Assembly: GCA_964501335.1 (NCBI GenBank)
Contig: CAZCTC010000001.1
Coordinates: 1-64,000, forward strand
Direction of reading: 5' to 3'
Origin: CAZCTC01 sp964501335
GTDB lineage: Bacteria; Chloroflexota; Anaerolineae; B4-G1; SLSP01
Length of the DNA stretch: 64,000 bases
The translations under genes were made by a program, and so were the position numbers. Under the pieces are notes generated by a model that had not been told where the DNA came from, ran no database searches, and saw only the letters and a list, made by a program, of their open reading frames with translations. Below, piece after piece: positions 34,301 through 43,006 of the stretch. The stretch's first letter is position 1. Every line of letters starts with the position of its first letter.

Positions 34301-37075
34301 CTACGGTCCCGGCGGCAGCGTCCCGCCGACATAGGTCACCACCGCATTGGTCGTAAAGGTCGTCCAGACAGAACCACCAGTGTAGGTCGCGCCGATGTAC
34401 AACCCGTGGAATTCCGTGCCGCCCGCTACCGTCCCACCGGTATAGACCGTGTAGCTTCGGCTGGCCAGCAACAACGGTGAAGTAAAGATCATGCTCTGAT
34501 AGGCCTTGGTAACTTTAAAGGTGAAAACGGCCACCCCATCATCACGTACGATGTTGATAATCGTATTCACCGGCCGGCTGCTGATCACCGCCACCCGCTG
34601 CAACGAGCTGCTTGAAGGCGTACTGTTCCGCCCTCCGGGCGCCACCACCGTCCCGCCGTTAAGGCCGATCAGGCACGAATCGCAATCCAGCGAGCCCTCG
34701 GGAACGTTGCCCCCCATCACCACCAGCAACCCGCCGTTGATAATCAGCGTGCCGTTGGAATCGATCGCATCCGCCGAAACATTGATATAGAATTCGCCGC
34801 CGTTGATGGTAACATTGTTGGTGGCATTCAAGCCGTCATCGCTCACGGTGACGGTGATCGTGCCGGCATTGACCAGAATATAGTTCTTGCTCTCAATCCC
34901 CTCGACCCCGCTCGTTACATTGATAACCCCACCGGTGATGGTCATCGGACTCGCACTGACCAGACCGTCATCCGTCACCGCCAACGTCATCGTACCGCCG
35001 GAAACCACCATGTCGCCTTCACTCTCAAAACCATCGCTCCCGGTCTGCAAAATCCTGATAGTGCCACCCTGCACGGTAATATTGTCGTTAGCATGAAAAC
35101 CGTCGGTCGTGGCCGAAGCAATCGTGATATTGCCGCCGTTGATGATGATGTCATCATCGCTGGCGATGCCATGCTTATAATAGCCCCGCACCGTCAAAGA
35201 TCCGCTGCCGGAAATCTCCAGCGTGTCGTTGCTGAACAAAGCCCCCTTGAGATTGGTGTCGCTGTAGGTCGCCCCATCGGTCAGCGAATTCGAACTTCCC
35301 GCCGCCAGCACTAACGACAGCCTGTCGGCCGCCATGACATTGATCGCCGGCCCGGTCGCATGCGTCAGCGTCACGCCGTCCAGCGTCAAAACGACCACCC
35401 CGCTGGTATTGATATTCAACACGCCTTCAGTCAGCGTTCCGACCGCCCGATAAGAGCCGCCCGACACAATCGTCGCCGTCGTTCCGGTCACCACCACCCC
35501 GGAACCGGTCACTGTGATGGGATTGCCCAGATAGATCACATTTTCCAGGGTGGGCGTCGGGGTCGGCGTCACCGTCGGAGAGGGCGTCGGCGTCACCGTC
35601 TCGGTCGGCGTCGGCGTAATTGTGGCCGTAGCTGTAGGAGTCGGCGTAGCCGTCACCGTCGGGGTCGGGGTAGCATTGCCGTTGGCCCCTTTCATCACCA
35701 GCGGCAAATGGACCACCGTCGCATTACTGGCATAGGTCACCATACTGCCGGTCGTAAAAATAGATTTCACGGCCCCACCCAAGCAGGTCGCATCGGTATA
35801 GAGCCCGTGGAAATCCGTGCCGCCGGACACATTGCCGCCGGAATAGGCCCAATGGAGCCGACTGTCCAAAATCCCTGGAGAGGAGAAGATCAACTGATCA
35901 TAGGCTTTGGCTCCCTTGAAAGCCAGCACCGTCGTCCCATCGTTCCGCACAATCTGCATGAGAGTATCGGCCGCCGTCCCATTCAACACCACCACCCGTT
36001 GAGTCGAGCTGAGCGCAGGGGTGCTGTTGATACCGCCGGTCGCCACCACCGTCCCGCCGTTAAAGGAAATCTCATTGGAAGCTCCGCAGACCAGCCCGCC
36101 GGCCGGATTGCTGCCGCCCAGAGCCACCAGGAGGCCGCCGTTGAGGTTCAAAGAGCCGCCCGATTCCACCGCATTGCCGGCTGCATCGATATAAAGCTGC
36201 CCGCCGTTCAACGTCACATCGTTCGTGCCGTAAATCCCATCGTCGCCCGCCGCAATGGAAAGAACCCCCGCATTGAACAAAACTGCATTCTTGCTGTTCA
36301 ACCCTCTGGCCCCTACCGCAAGCAGCAGCTGGCCGCCGCTGAGCGTCATCGCATTGGTGCTCTTCAAACCATCGCTGGTAGCAGTCAGGGTCAATGCGCC
36401 GCCGGTGACAATCAAATCGCCCTCGCTTTCAAACCCATCGCTTCCGGCCTGCAAAGTCTGAACCGAGCCGCCGGAAATGGTGATATTGTCGTTGGCATGG
36501 AACCCGTCTTTCAAAACCGATACCACGGTGATATGGCCGCCGCTGATGATAAGGTTATCGTCACCGGCAACCCCATGCTTGTAACTGCCCCACAGCCGCA
36601 ACGCTCCCGTCCCGGTAATCTCCAACGGATCATTGCTGAATAAAGTGGCCTTCAAGGTCGTATCGCTGTACACAGCCCCGTCGGCCAGCTGGTTGGAACT
36701 GCCCTCCGCCAGCAACACCGACAACTTACCGGCATTGAGTCCGTAAATGGCCGGGCCACGGGTATGCGTAATAACCGCATTGTCCAGAATCAGCGTCACC
36801 GTTTCCGTCGTACTGACCTCGATCATGCCGTCGCTCAAAATACCGGAAGCGCGATAAGTCCCGCCCGCCACAACCAGGGCCGTCGTCCCGGAAATCTCGA
36901 CCCCGGCCCCGGTGACCGTAATGGGATTGCCCAGCGCAATAAGCGTCTCATCAGCCGGCGCCAATCGGTCAAAGCCCGGAACAGGCGTGGCCCCCACCAC
37001 CACAGAATGACTCAGCCAGAATCCCGATAATAACACCAGTAAGAACACCGGCAACAGTACCGCTAACTTTTTCAT
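34301..37075 (-). CDS. Tandem Cthe_2159-like beta-helical carbohydrate-binding protein
   Basis: The 924-aa secreted protein has a signal peptide (about 1-29) and GGAGG before the start. It consists of two homologous halves of roughly 400 residues. Each half contains NPITVTG, GPAI, SDGF, KDGFHANDNITI-like and GSDGFESEGD motifs typical of the Cthe_2159 calcium-dependent polysaccharide-binding beta-helix family. The halves are joined by a threonine/proline linker (TPTPT repeats). The first half ends VVHLPLVMKGANGN, which resembles the C-termini of other secreted proteins in this window, but here it is internal. The second half ends GGTLPPGP without that motif. This suggests duplication or fusion of two former proteins. 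Pectin-like binding is a family inference only. Confidence 0.8.
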   Translation of the reverse strand: MKKLAVLLPVFLLVLLSGFWLSHSVVVGATPVPGFDRLAPADETLIALGNPITVTGAGVEISGTTALVVAGGTYRASGILSDGMIEVSTTETVTLILDNAVITHTRGPAIYGLNAGKLSVLLAEGSSNQLADGAVYSDTTLKATLFSNDPLEITGTGALRLWGSYKHGVAGDDNLIISGGHITVVSVLKDGFHANDNITISGGSVQTLQAGSDGFESEGDLIVTGGALTLTATSDGLKSTNAMTLSGGQLLLAVGARGLNSKNAVLFNAGVLSIAAGDDGIYGTNDVTLNGGQLYIDAAGNAVESGGSLNLNGGLLVALGGSNPAGGLVCGASNEISFNGGTVVATGGINSTPALSSTQRVVVLNGTAADTLMQIVRNDGTTVLAFKGAKAYDQLIFSSPGILDSRLHWAYSGGNVSGGTDFHGLYTDATCLGGAVKSIFTTGSMVTYASNATVVHLPLVMKGANGNATPTPTVTATPTPTATATITPTPTETVTPTPSPTVTPTPTPTLENVIYLGNPITVTGSGVVVTGTTATIVSGGSYRAVGTLTEGVLNINTSGVVVLTLDGVTLTHATGPAINVMAADRLSLVLAAGSSNSLTDGATYSDTNLKGALFSNDTLEISGSGSLTVRGYYKHGIASDDDIIINGGNITIASATTDGFHANDNITVQGGTIRILQTGSDGFESEGDMVVSGGTMTLAVTDDGLVSASPMTITGGVINVTSGVEGIESKNYILVNAGTITVTVSDDGLNATNNVTINGGEFYINVSADAIDSNGTLIINGGLLVVMGGNVPEGSLDCDSCLIGLNGGTVVAPGGRNSTPSSSSLQRVAVISSRPVNTIINIVRDDGVAVFTFKVTKAYQSMIFTSPLLLASRSYTVYTGGTVAGGTEFHGLYIGATYTGGSVWTTFTTNAVVTYVGGTLPPGP

Positions 37076-37150
37076 GATCCCTTACCTCCGATGAACAGGT
37101 TGAATTACAGATATAACGTCGAATATTCATCAAAGATACGGGTCTATTCT

Positions 37151-37178
37151 TTGCCGATCCTGCATTTGATGTTATATT
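37151..37178 (+). promoter_or_regulatory. Candidate promoter of the methyltransferase gene
   Basis: TTGCCG (37151-37156), 16 bp, TATATT (37173-37178), about 70 nt before the start at 37250, in the divergent gap between two genes. Confidence 0.4.
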
Positions 37179-37249
37179 TTCTCCTACCGACTCACAACCA
37201 AAAAAAATCTCAACATAGATCTAAAAATCTACCTTTGACGGAGGTCCCG

Positions 37250-38122
37250 ATGAAAACTCCTCATTCTCCAAATATTGAATACGAAAAACAGACAATCGAC
37301 GGCGTATTCAGCCGTGCCGCATCCACTTACGACCACATCGGCCCCCGGTTCTTCTCCTATTTTGGACCCCGACTGATAAGCCACGCCCAAATCCAACCCG
37401 GCTCGCAGCTGCTCGATATCGCCACCGGCCGCGGCGCCGTACTCTTCCCCGCAGCGGCAGCGGTCGGCCCAACCGGAAAAGTCCACGGCATCGATATTTC
37501 CGCCGCCATGATCGAAGCAACGCGGCAGGAGATCGCGCAACGCGGCCTCTCCCATGTCACCGTTCAACCAATGGACGCCGAAACGCTCCAATTCCCCGAT
37601 GAATCCTTTGATGTCGTCTGTTGCGGCTTTGCCATCTTCTTCTTCCCGCAATTGGAAAAAGCCCTGGCTGAAATACGGCGCGTGCTGCGGCCCGGCGGTA
37701 AATTCGTTACTTCGACCTGGGGGCCCAAAGATGAACGCTGGGAATGGCACAGCGAACTCTTCCGAACCTGGCTACCGCGCCCGGAACCCGCAGAAGAAAA
37801 AGAGGAAGCGGATAGTACCACCGTTAAACCGGTCTTCGATACGCCGGAAGGGATGACCGCCATCGTCACCCGGGCCGGCTTCGTCCAACCGCAAGTCATG
37901 CTGGACCAGAGAGATTTCCTTTACGCCGATGAAGAAACCTGGTGGCAGACCCAATGGTCGCATGGAGCCCGCCGGGGCGTCGAAGCCATCCAACGCCATC
38001 GGGGTGACGAAGGATTACAACAATTCAAAGCCACCGCTTTTGAAAAACTCCAGCCCCTTCGGCAACCTGACGGCTTTCATCAAGTCTACGCAGCCCTCTA
38101 CACCCTTGCCCTTAAAGGATAA
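37250..38122 (+). CDS. Class I SAM-dependent methyltransferase
   Basis: The 290-aa protein starts at 37250 with GGAGG 6 nt upstream; the open frame extends further upstream without support. It has motif I LLDIATGRGAVLFPAA, motif II KVHGIDIS, DAETLQFPDESFDVVCCGFA and LRPGGKFVTSTWG. The N-terminal FSRAASTYDHIGPRFFSYFG resembles UbiE/COQ5-like enzymes. The C-terminal 100 residues are specific to this protein. The substrate is unknown. The next gene starts 2 nt after the stop, so the two form an operon. Confidence 0.85.
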   Translation: MKTPHSPNIEYEKQTIDGVFSRAASTYDHIGPRFFSYFGPRLISHAQIQPGSQLLDIATGRGAVLFPAAAAVGPTGKVHGIDISAAMIEATRQEIAQRGLSHVTVQPMDAETLQFPDESFDVVCCGFAIFFFPQLEKALAEIRRVLRPGGKFVTSTWGPKDERWEWHSELFRTWLPRPEPAEEKEEADSTTVKPVFDTPEGMTAIVTRAGFVQPQVMLDQRDFLYADEETWWQTQWSHGARRGVEAIQRHRGDEGLQQFKATAFEKLQPLRQPDGFHQVYAALYTLALKG

Positions 38123-38124
38123 AA

Positions 38125-38964
38125 ATGGACCACAACCTGCCTCCCGAAATAACCCCTTTCGGCACACCCCTCATCGACTTTAAGCCCGTCGCATGGCAAA
38201 TGATCGTCTGGTTGATCATCGGCTTTGTCATGCTCGGACTGGGAATATACGGAATCTATCCGCTCTATTTGTCCTTCCGTTCTTTTTCGCTCTCCACCCT
38301 CATCGGTCTCGTCATAGACCTGGTCTTGATCGTCGGCGGCCTGGGTCAGATCGTCAGCATCCTGGAAAATTTGGGCCATCGCTATCTGGTCTACCCCGAC
38401 CGCCTGGTTGTGCTGAAATGGAACCGCCCTCAATACATCCTCGAAAAATCCCAAATCGAAACCATCACTCACAGCATTACCCACATCTCCGGCGGGAGAG
38501 GCTCTCGGGGGACCGATTTTCTGGAATATAGCGTCAACCTGCCCGATCAGAAAACGCTCTCCCTCCCCCAACAAGAATTGGGCGACGAAACCATCCGCCT
38601 GGCCCGGGCCATTGAAAACCTCTGCCTCTCCCATCGGCTGCCCCAATTGTTACGAGATTATGAAAACGGAGCCGTGCTGACTTCGGGGAAATTCGCATTC
38701 GGCCGCGATCTGGGCTTTCAATCCGAAAAAGAGGTCTACAGCATGGACAAAGTCAGAGGAATCGCCTGGCTGGAAAAAGAACAGACCCTCTATCTCCACT
38801 ATCAGGATCAAAAAAAAGGCCCCCAAAACTGGGTGCCATGGTTGAAAATTGATGATCCCAAAGCGCCCGAAGCTTTCCTGCTGATTGGGCTGGCGACAGA
38901 AGTGGCCCGCCGCGAAAACCGCCTTGAAAAACTCACCAGATCGGCTAACCTGCTTAATTCTTGA
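38125..38964 (+). CDS. Membrane protein with a PH-like cytoplasmic part (DUF6585-like)
   Basis: 279 aa. Two hydrophobic segments (about 24-48 and 54-80) are followed by a soluble part with LVYPDRLVVLKWNRPQYILE, the kind of sequence seen in bacterial PH-like membrane proteins such as DUF6585. A later stretch (YLHYQDQKKGPQNWVPWLKI) may complete the fold. An AAAGGA site overlaps the end of the methyltransferase. Function unknown; a partnership with the methyltransferase is inferred from the 2-nt spacing. Confidence 0.6.
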   Translation: MDHNLPPEITPFGTPLIDFKPVAWQMIVWLIIGFVMLGLGIYGIYPLYLSFRSFSLSTLIGLVIDLVLIVGGLGQIVSILENLGHRYLVYPDRLVVLKWNRPQYILEKSQIETITHSITHISGGRGSRGTDFLEYSVNLPDQKTLSLPQQELGDETIRLARAIENLCLSHRLPQLLRDYENGAVLTSGKFAFGRDLGFQSEKEVYSMDKVRGIAWLEKEQTLYLHYQDQKKGPQNWVPWLKIDDPKAPEAFLLIGLATEVARRENRLEKLTRSANLLNS

Positions 38965-38989
38965 AAAAACGACCGCCGGGATTAGCTCA

Positions 38990-39105
38990 GCTGTTTTCAA
39001 AAACGGCACCGCGCTGGATGGGGGGAGAAGAGTTTTTTGTTTATGTTTGCGCGCGCATAAGAATGCGCGCGCAAACATGGATTTTTTTCTTGGCACCCTC
39101 GGCGC
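38990..39105 (+). repeat. Palindromic intergenic element (forward orientation)
   Basis: Arms 39043-39058 and 39063-39078, 16 bp perfect, loop AAGA. Left flank GGGGGGAGAAGAG and TTTTTTGTTT, right flank GGATTTTTTTCTTGGC. It lies between convergent genes and could be a terminator for the plus-strand operon. Confidence 0.75.
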
Positions 39106-39182
39106 CTTGGCGGTAAAATCCGAGTAAATTATGCGATGCTGCCCAAAAACTCTCTCTTCACCCCCACATAGTACAGCTCGAC

Positions 39183-41870
39183 CTATTGCCCCAACAACCG
39201 GAAAAGAGTGTCGTAATCGTACTGATCGATCAACCCACGCAACCCGGCCGCCACAGCCGGATCCAAGGAGGCAGTTTCATCCAATAGATCCGCCAGCTGG
39301 TTTAAATAACCGCCGGCCACGGCCCGCCGCATCCGGACAAGCAGCGCTTCGGGCAGCGCAGCCAGCCGCTCCGCAATCAATTCACCATTTACTCCATACC
39401 CGCCCGTCGGGGCCATAACCGCAACCTGCTCCGAAACGCAAATCAGTCCTAAATATTTGACCAGCAAAGCCTGTACATCCCCATCTCGAAAGGGTTTAAA
39501 CAACAAATCGTTGCACCCGGCCGCCAGCAAAGCCGTCGTTTCTTCTTCCAACACCCCGGCCGTGACGGCAATAATGATCGCCGGCCTTCCCCGTTCCCGG
39601 GTACGGATCAATTCCGCCACAACCTGACCATCCATCCCGGGCATCCGATTGTCCAGCCAGATCAGATGGGGTTTCCAGCTCTCCCATAACCGTAAAGCTT
39701 CCGGTCCATCCCCGGCCTCCTGAATCTCAAAGTTACACGCCTCACCAATCTGCTGAAGCATTTCCACCAGCAACTGCCGGTTGTCTTTCCGATCATCCAC
39801 CACCAACAACCGATAATTCTCTCCATCTTCAGGCCGTTGAGCCGCCACCAGACGAGCACAGCCCCGGTGAGTTTCCGGCGCCTGGACCTCCGAAGCCAGC
39901 ATCACCGGAATCTCAAAAGAAAAAACCGCCCCTTCTTCCGGCCGGTTCTGCGCCACAATCTCACCGCCCATCAAGCGCACATACTGCTGACTGATCGACA
40001 ATCCCAGTCCAGTTCCCGATTGAATCTCTTTCCCGGCCGACTTCTGCTCAAAAGGCAAAAAGAGCGAACCGATCTCATCCGGTTTCAACCCGGGCCCCGT
40101 ATCTTCCACCGCAAAGAAAAGCCCACACACCTCGGTTGACGATTCTGTCGACAACGGATGGGATTCCACCCGCAGCACCACGCCCCCCTGTTTCGTGAAT
40201 TTCACCGCATTGCCCAATAAATTGATCAACACCTGCCGCAATTTGCTCTGATCCGCCGAAACATACCGCGGAGTCGTCTCATCCCGCTGCATTTCAAAAT
40301 ACAACCCCCGGCTCTGAGCCCGCCCGCTGAACAATACCATCAAATCTTCCAGCAACGAAAAAAGATCGAACGGCGCCAGCATCAACGTCATTCGCCCCGA
40401 CTCAATCTTAGAAATATCCAGCACATCGTTGATCAACGCTAATAAATGCTCCCCGCTCCGATTGATAATCTTCAAACGTTCCCGCTGCTGAGCCGTGAGC
40501 AAGGGATCGCGCAGCAACATCTGCACAAAACCGGAAATCGCATTCAAAGGAGTTCGCAACTCATGGCTCATATTGGCCAGAAAAGTACTCTTTGCTCGGC
40601 TGGCCGTCTCCGCCTGTTCCTTGGCCCGCGCCAGCTCCACGGTCCGGGCCCGCACCAGCGCCTCCCCCTGACTGAAAAGTTGCCGGTAACGCTCCTCGCT
40701 TTCCCGCAACGTCGCCTCGATTTGCCCCCGCTCGACAATTTCCTGCTGCAAATGGGCGTTGGTCTCCATCAAGGCCCGAATGTGCCCTTGAATCGCCAGC
40801 GCCATCTGATTAAAGCTGATTTTAAGACTGGCGATTTCACTGAAAGTGGCCGGCATCTCCTCCGGCAAAGTGCGATATTCCCCCTGAGCCATTCCGTCGA
40901 CACGCTTGACCAGGTGCGCCAACGGCTCGGCAATCTGATGCAACATATAACGGGTCGATATCCGAAACAGAAAAACGCTCAACCCGAAAGCCGCAATCCC
41001 CAACAGCAACAAAACCATCAAGGGCTGAGCGATCAGACCGGCCCGTTGCTCCGCAATCACCACCCACCCCCGCTCCAGCGGCATCGCCGTCCCTGCAAAC
41101 CAATCCTGCCGGCTTTCATCCCAAAAAAGTCGAAAATCACGCCGCCCCTCCAATCCGGCCTGGACCAACGGCACCTGGCGCAGATTGCGCCGCTCTTGCG
41201 CCCAGCGCGGATCGGGGTAAACCACCACCCGCCCTCGCCGATCGACCACACACAGCACCACATCTTCCGTGCTCACCTCTTCTAAAGTCTGCTGCAATAC
41301 CTCCAAATCCATCTCCCCGGCCAGTACCCCTTTAAACTGCCCATCGACGAACAACGGCACCGCCACATCGATAACCACCCCGCCCGTCGTCGCCGAGACA
41401 AAAGGTTCCGAAAAATAAAGCGCGCGTGAATCACGCGCGCCCTTGAAAAAAGTCTCTCCCGACAGATCCAGCCCTTTCAGGCTCAACGCTGTGGTGCTCT
41501 CACTCTGAACCCACCCCGCTTCATCCATAAAATAGAGCGACTGGAAACGGGGATAGCTTAACCGTACCTGTTGCAACAGCCAGGTCTGATCCGCCAGCAG
41601 CTCATCCGGCCGGTCACCGGCCCCATGCTCGCCGCTCCACAACGGCACCATCATCGTCAAAAGCTGGCCCGTCTCCTCCAGATAAGCATTGGTCTGATAA
41701 GCAATGCCATCGATCCGCATGGATTGATAGGTAGCAATCTGCTGTAAAATCAACGAACCGGCCGTCACCGCCAGCCCCGCAGACAACGCAATCATGACGG
41801 CAAAAGGCAGGCGCAAAACCTGGACCACGACATTGCCCAGCGAACGCGGCGCGCGCTGAAAAACGTCCAC
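39183..41870 (-). CDS. Hybrid histidine kinase with Cache sensor domain
   Basis: The 895-aa protein has a first membrane segment (about 19-43), an extracellular double-Cache-type domain (about 45-280), a second segment near 285-305, HAMP, a coiled coil, HisKA with ANMSHELRTPLNAISGF, HATPase with GTGLGLSISQQYV, and a receiver with LIWLDNRMPGMDG. A C-terminal helical tail (LAALPEALLVRMRRAVAGG) is typical of such hybrids. The start is a GTG directly after the stop of the binding-protein gene (TGAGTG), so the two are coupled and the binding protein may present ligand to the Cache domain. The coding DNA has a 10-bp palindrome at 41420-41440 (GCGCGCGTGA / TCACGCGCGC). Confidence 0.87.
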   Translation of the reverse strand: MDVFQRAPRSLGNVVVQVLRLPFAVMIALSAGLAVTAGSLILQQIATYQSMRIDGIAYQTNAYLEETGQLLTMMVPLWSGEHGAGDRPDELLADQTWLLQQVRLSYPRFQSLYFMDEAGWVQSESTTALSLKGLDLSGETFFKGARDSRALYFSEPFVSATTGGVVIDVAVPLFVDGQFKGVLAGEMDLEVLQQTLEEVSTEDVVLCVVDRRGRVVVYPDPRWAQERRNLRQVPLVQAGLEGRRDFRLFWDESRQDWFAGTAMPLERGWVVIAEQRAGLIAQPLMVLLLLGIAAFGLSVFLFRISTRYMLHQIAEPLAHLVKRVDGMAQGEYRTLPEEMPATFSEIASLKISFNQMALAIQGHIRALMETNAHLQQEIVERGQIEATLRESEERYRQLFSQGEALVRARTVELARAKEQAETASRAKSTFLANMSHELRTPLNAISGFVQMLLRDPLLTAQQRERLKIINRSGEHLLALINDVLDISKIESGRMTLMLAPFDLFSLLEDLMVLFSGRAQSRGLYFEMQRDETTPRYVSADQSKLRQVLINLLGNAVKFTKQGGVVLRVESHPLSTESSTEVCGLFFAVEDTGPGLKPDEIGSLFLPFEQKSAGKEIQSGTGLGLSISQQYVRLMGGEIVAQNRPEEGAVFSFEIPVMLASEVQAPETHRGCARLVAAQRPEDGENYRLLVVDDRKDNRQLLVEMLQQIGEACNFEIQEAGDGPEALRLWESWKPHLIWLDNRMPGMDGQVVAELIRTRERGRPAIIIAVTAGVLEEETTALLAAGCNDLLFKPFRDGDVQALLVKYLGLICVSEQVAVMAPTGGYGVNGELIAERLAALPEALLVRMRRAVAGGYLNQLADLLDETASLDPAVAAGLRGLIDQYDYDTLFRLLGQ

Positions 41871-42995
41871 TCAAGGCTCCGGATTGATCGTGGCAAAGAT
41901 ATTGAAAGCGCTGTTCTCAACCCGGGCAATATAAATAGGACGGTTACAATCGCCGTACTCATCCAGGATTACCGGACTTTGGATGCCGTCTATCCGGCGA
42001 ATTTGGGCCAGAACCTCCCGTAACCCTTCCGCCCTTCCACCGTTCTGCTTCAAAGCCTCAGCCAGCAGCCAGATCGCTTCATAAGAATAAGCCGCAGCAA
42101 AATCGGGATCATACCCGTACCGCTCCTTAAATTCCGAAAAAAACTTCACAAAGGGCGGGTAAGTGCTCTGCGGATTATAAAGTACGACCAGTTCCAACCC
42201 TTCGACCGCCCGCCCCCCCTTTTGCAGCAATTCCGGCGTCTGAGACCAGGGCACGGAGAAAAAGCGGACCGTCTCATTTTCCTGCCGGACATACTGCACC
42301 ATCAAAGCCGTATCGACGGCCGGCGACACCATCACCATCGCTTCCGCCGAATGGACCGGAACCCGCGCGATCAACCCAGACACATCATCGACGCCCGATG
42401 TATAAGTATAGACGCCTGCCGTTTCCCCCCCCAGCTGCTCAAATTCAGCCTGCGCCGCCGCCCACAACCGTCCCGCATAAGAACGATTTTGCCATTCATA
42501 AATGCCGATCACCTTATGCAGCCCTTCATTGATCATCTGCCGGGCCAGGGTCTGTCCCAACAGATCGGTATCCGGCACCATCCGAAAAAAATAATCGTTC
42601 TGACGGCTGAAATCGGTACTGGTAGAAGTTGGACTTAAAAAGATCACCCCGGCCTGGTTCAGCTGCTCGAAAACCGCCGCCGTCTGCCCACTGGTGGCGT
42701 GGCCGATCACCGCCACCACCCCCTTTTCCACCAGCCCGGCATCCACCTGCCGCGCCGTTTCCGGCGCACCCAGATCGTCCCGGATCAACAACTCCAGACG
42801 TTGCCCGTTAATCCCCCCGGTGCTGTTGATCTCATCGATCGCCAGCTGCGTCCCATCCCGGCTGGCCATCCCCAACTCCCCGCGCTTGCCGGTCAACTCC
42901 GAGGCAAACCCGATCAAAATCGGCTTCGGCCCGGCGCACTGAACCAACAGCAACAGCGACAGACAAAATCCCGCCACCCGTCCGCGTTGTCCCAT
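41871..42995 (-). CDS. Substrate-binding lipoprotein (LivJ type) between two kinases
   Basis: The 374-aa lipoprotein has a lipobox LLVQC with Cys20. It shows type I periplasmic-binding motifs: IGFASELTGKRGELGMASRD, DDLGAPETA, VIGHATSGQTAAV, FLSPTSTSTD and YGYDPDFAAAYSYEAIWLL. It resembles branched-chain amino-acid or amide binding proteins. No permease or ATPase gene is near. I chose the ATG at 42995 because GAGAGG lies 7 nt upstream; a TTG at 43010 overlapping the upstream kinase stop is possible. It is probably a sensory rather than a transport protein (inference from its place between two histidine kinases). Confidence 0.85.
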   Translation of the reverse strand: MGQRGRVAGFCLSLLLLVQCAGPKPILIGFASELTGKRGELGMASRDGTQLAIDEINSTGGINGQRLELLIRDDLGAPETARQVDAGLVEKGVVAVIGHATSGQTAAVFEQLNQAGVIFLSPTSTSTDFSRQNDYFFRMVPDTDLLGQTLARQMINEGLHKVIGIYEWQNRSYAGRLWAAAQAEFEQLGGETAGVYTYTSGVDDVSGLIARVPVHSAEAMVMVSPAVDTALMVQYVRQENETVRFFSVPWSQTPELLQKGGRAVEGLELVVLYNPQSTYPPFVKFFSEFKERYGYDPDFAAAYSYEAIWLLAEALKQNGGRAEGLREVLAQIRRIDGIQSPVILDEYGDCNRPIYIARVENSAFNIFATINPEP

Positions 42996-43006
42996 TTCAG
43001 CACCTC

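Noticed and set aside
41420..41440. GCGCGCGTGA/TCACGCGCGC palindrome inside the Cache kinase gene
   Set aside because: It lies in a continuous coding frame and lacks the loop and flanks of the dispersed family; probably a codon-level coincidence.
41871..42995. A complete amino-acid ABC transporter
   Set aside because: No permease or ATPase gene is near the binding lipoprotein.
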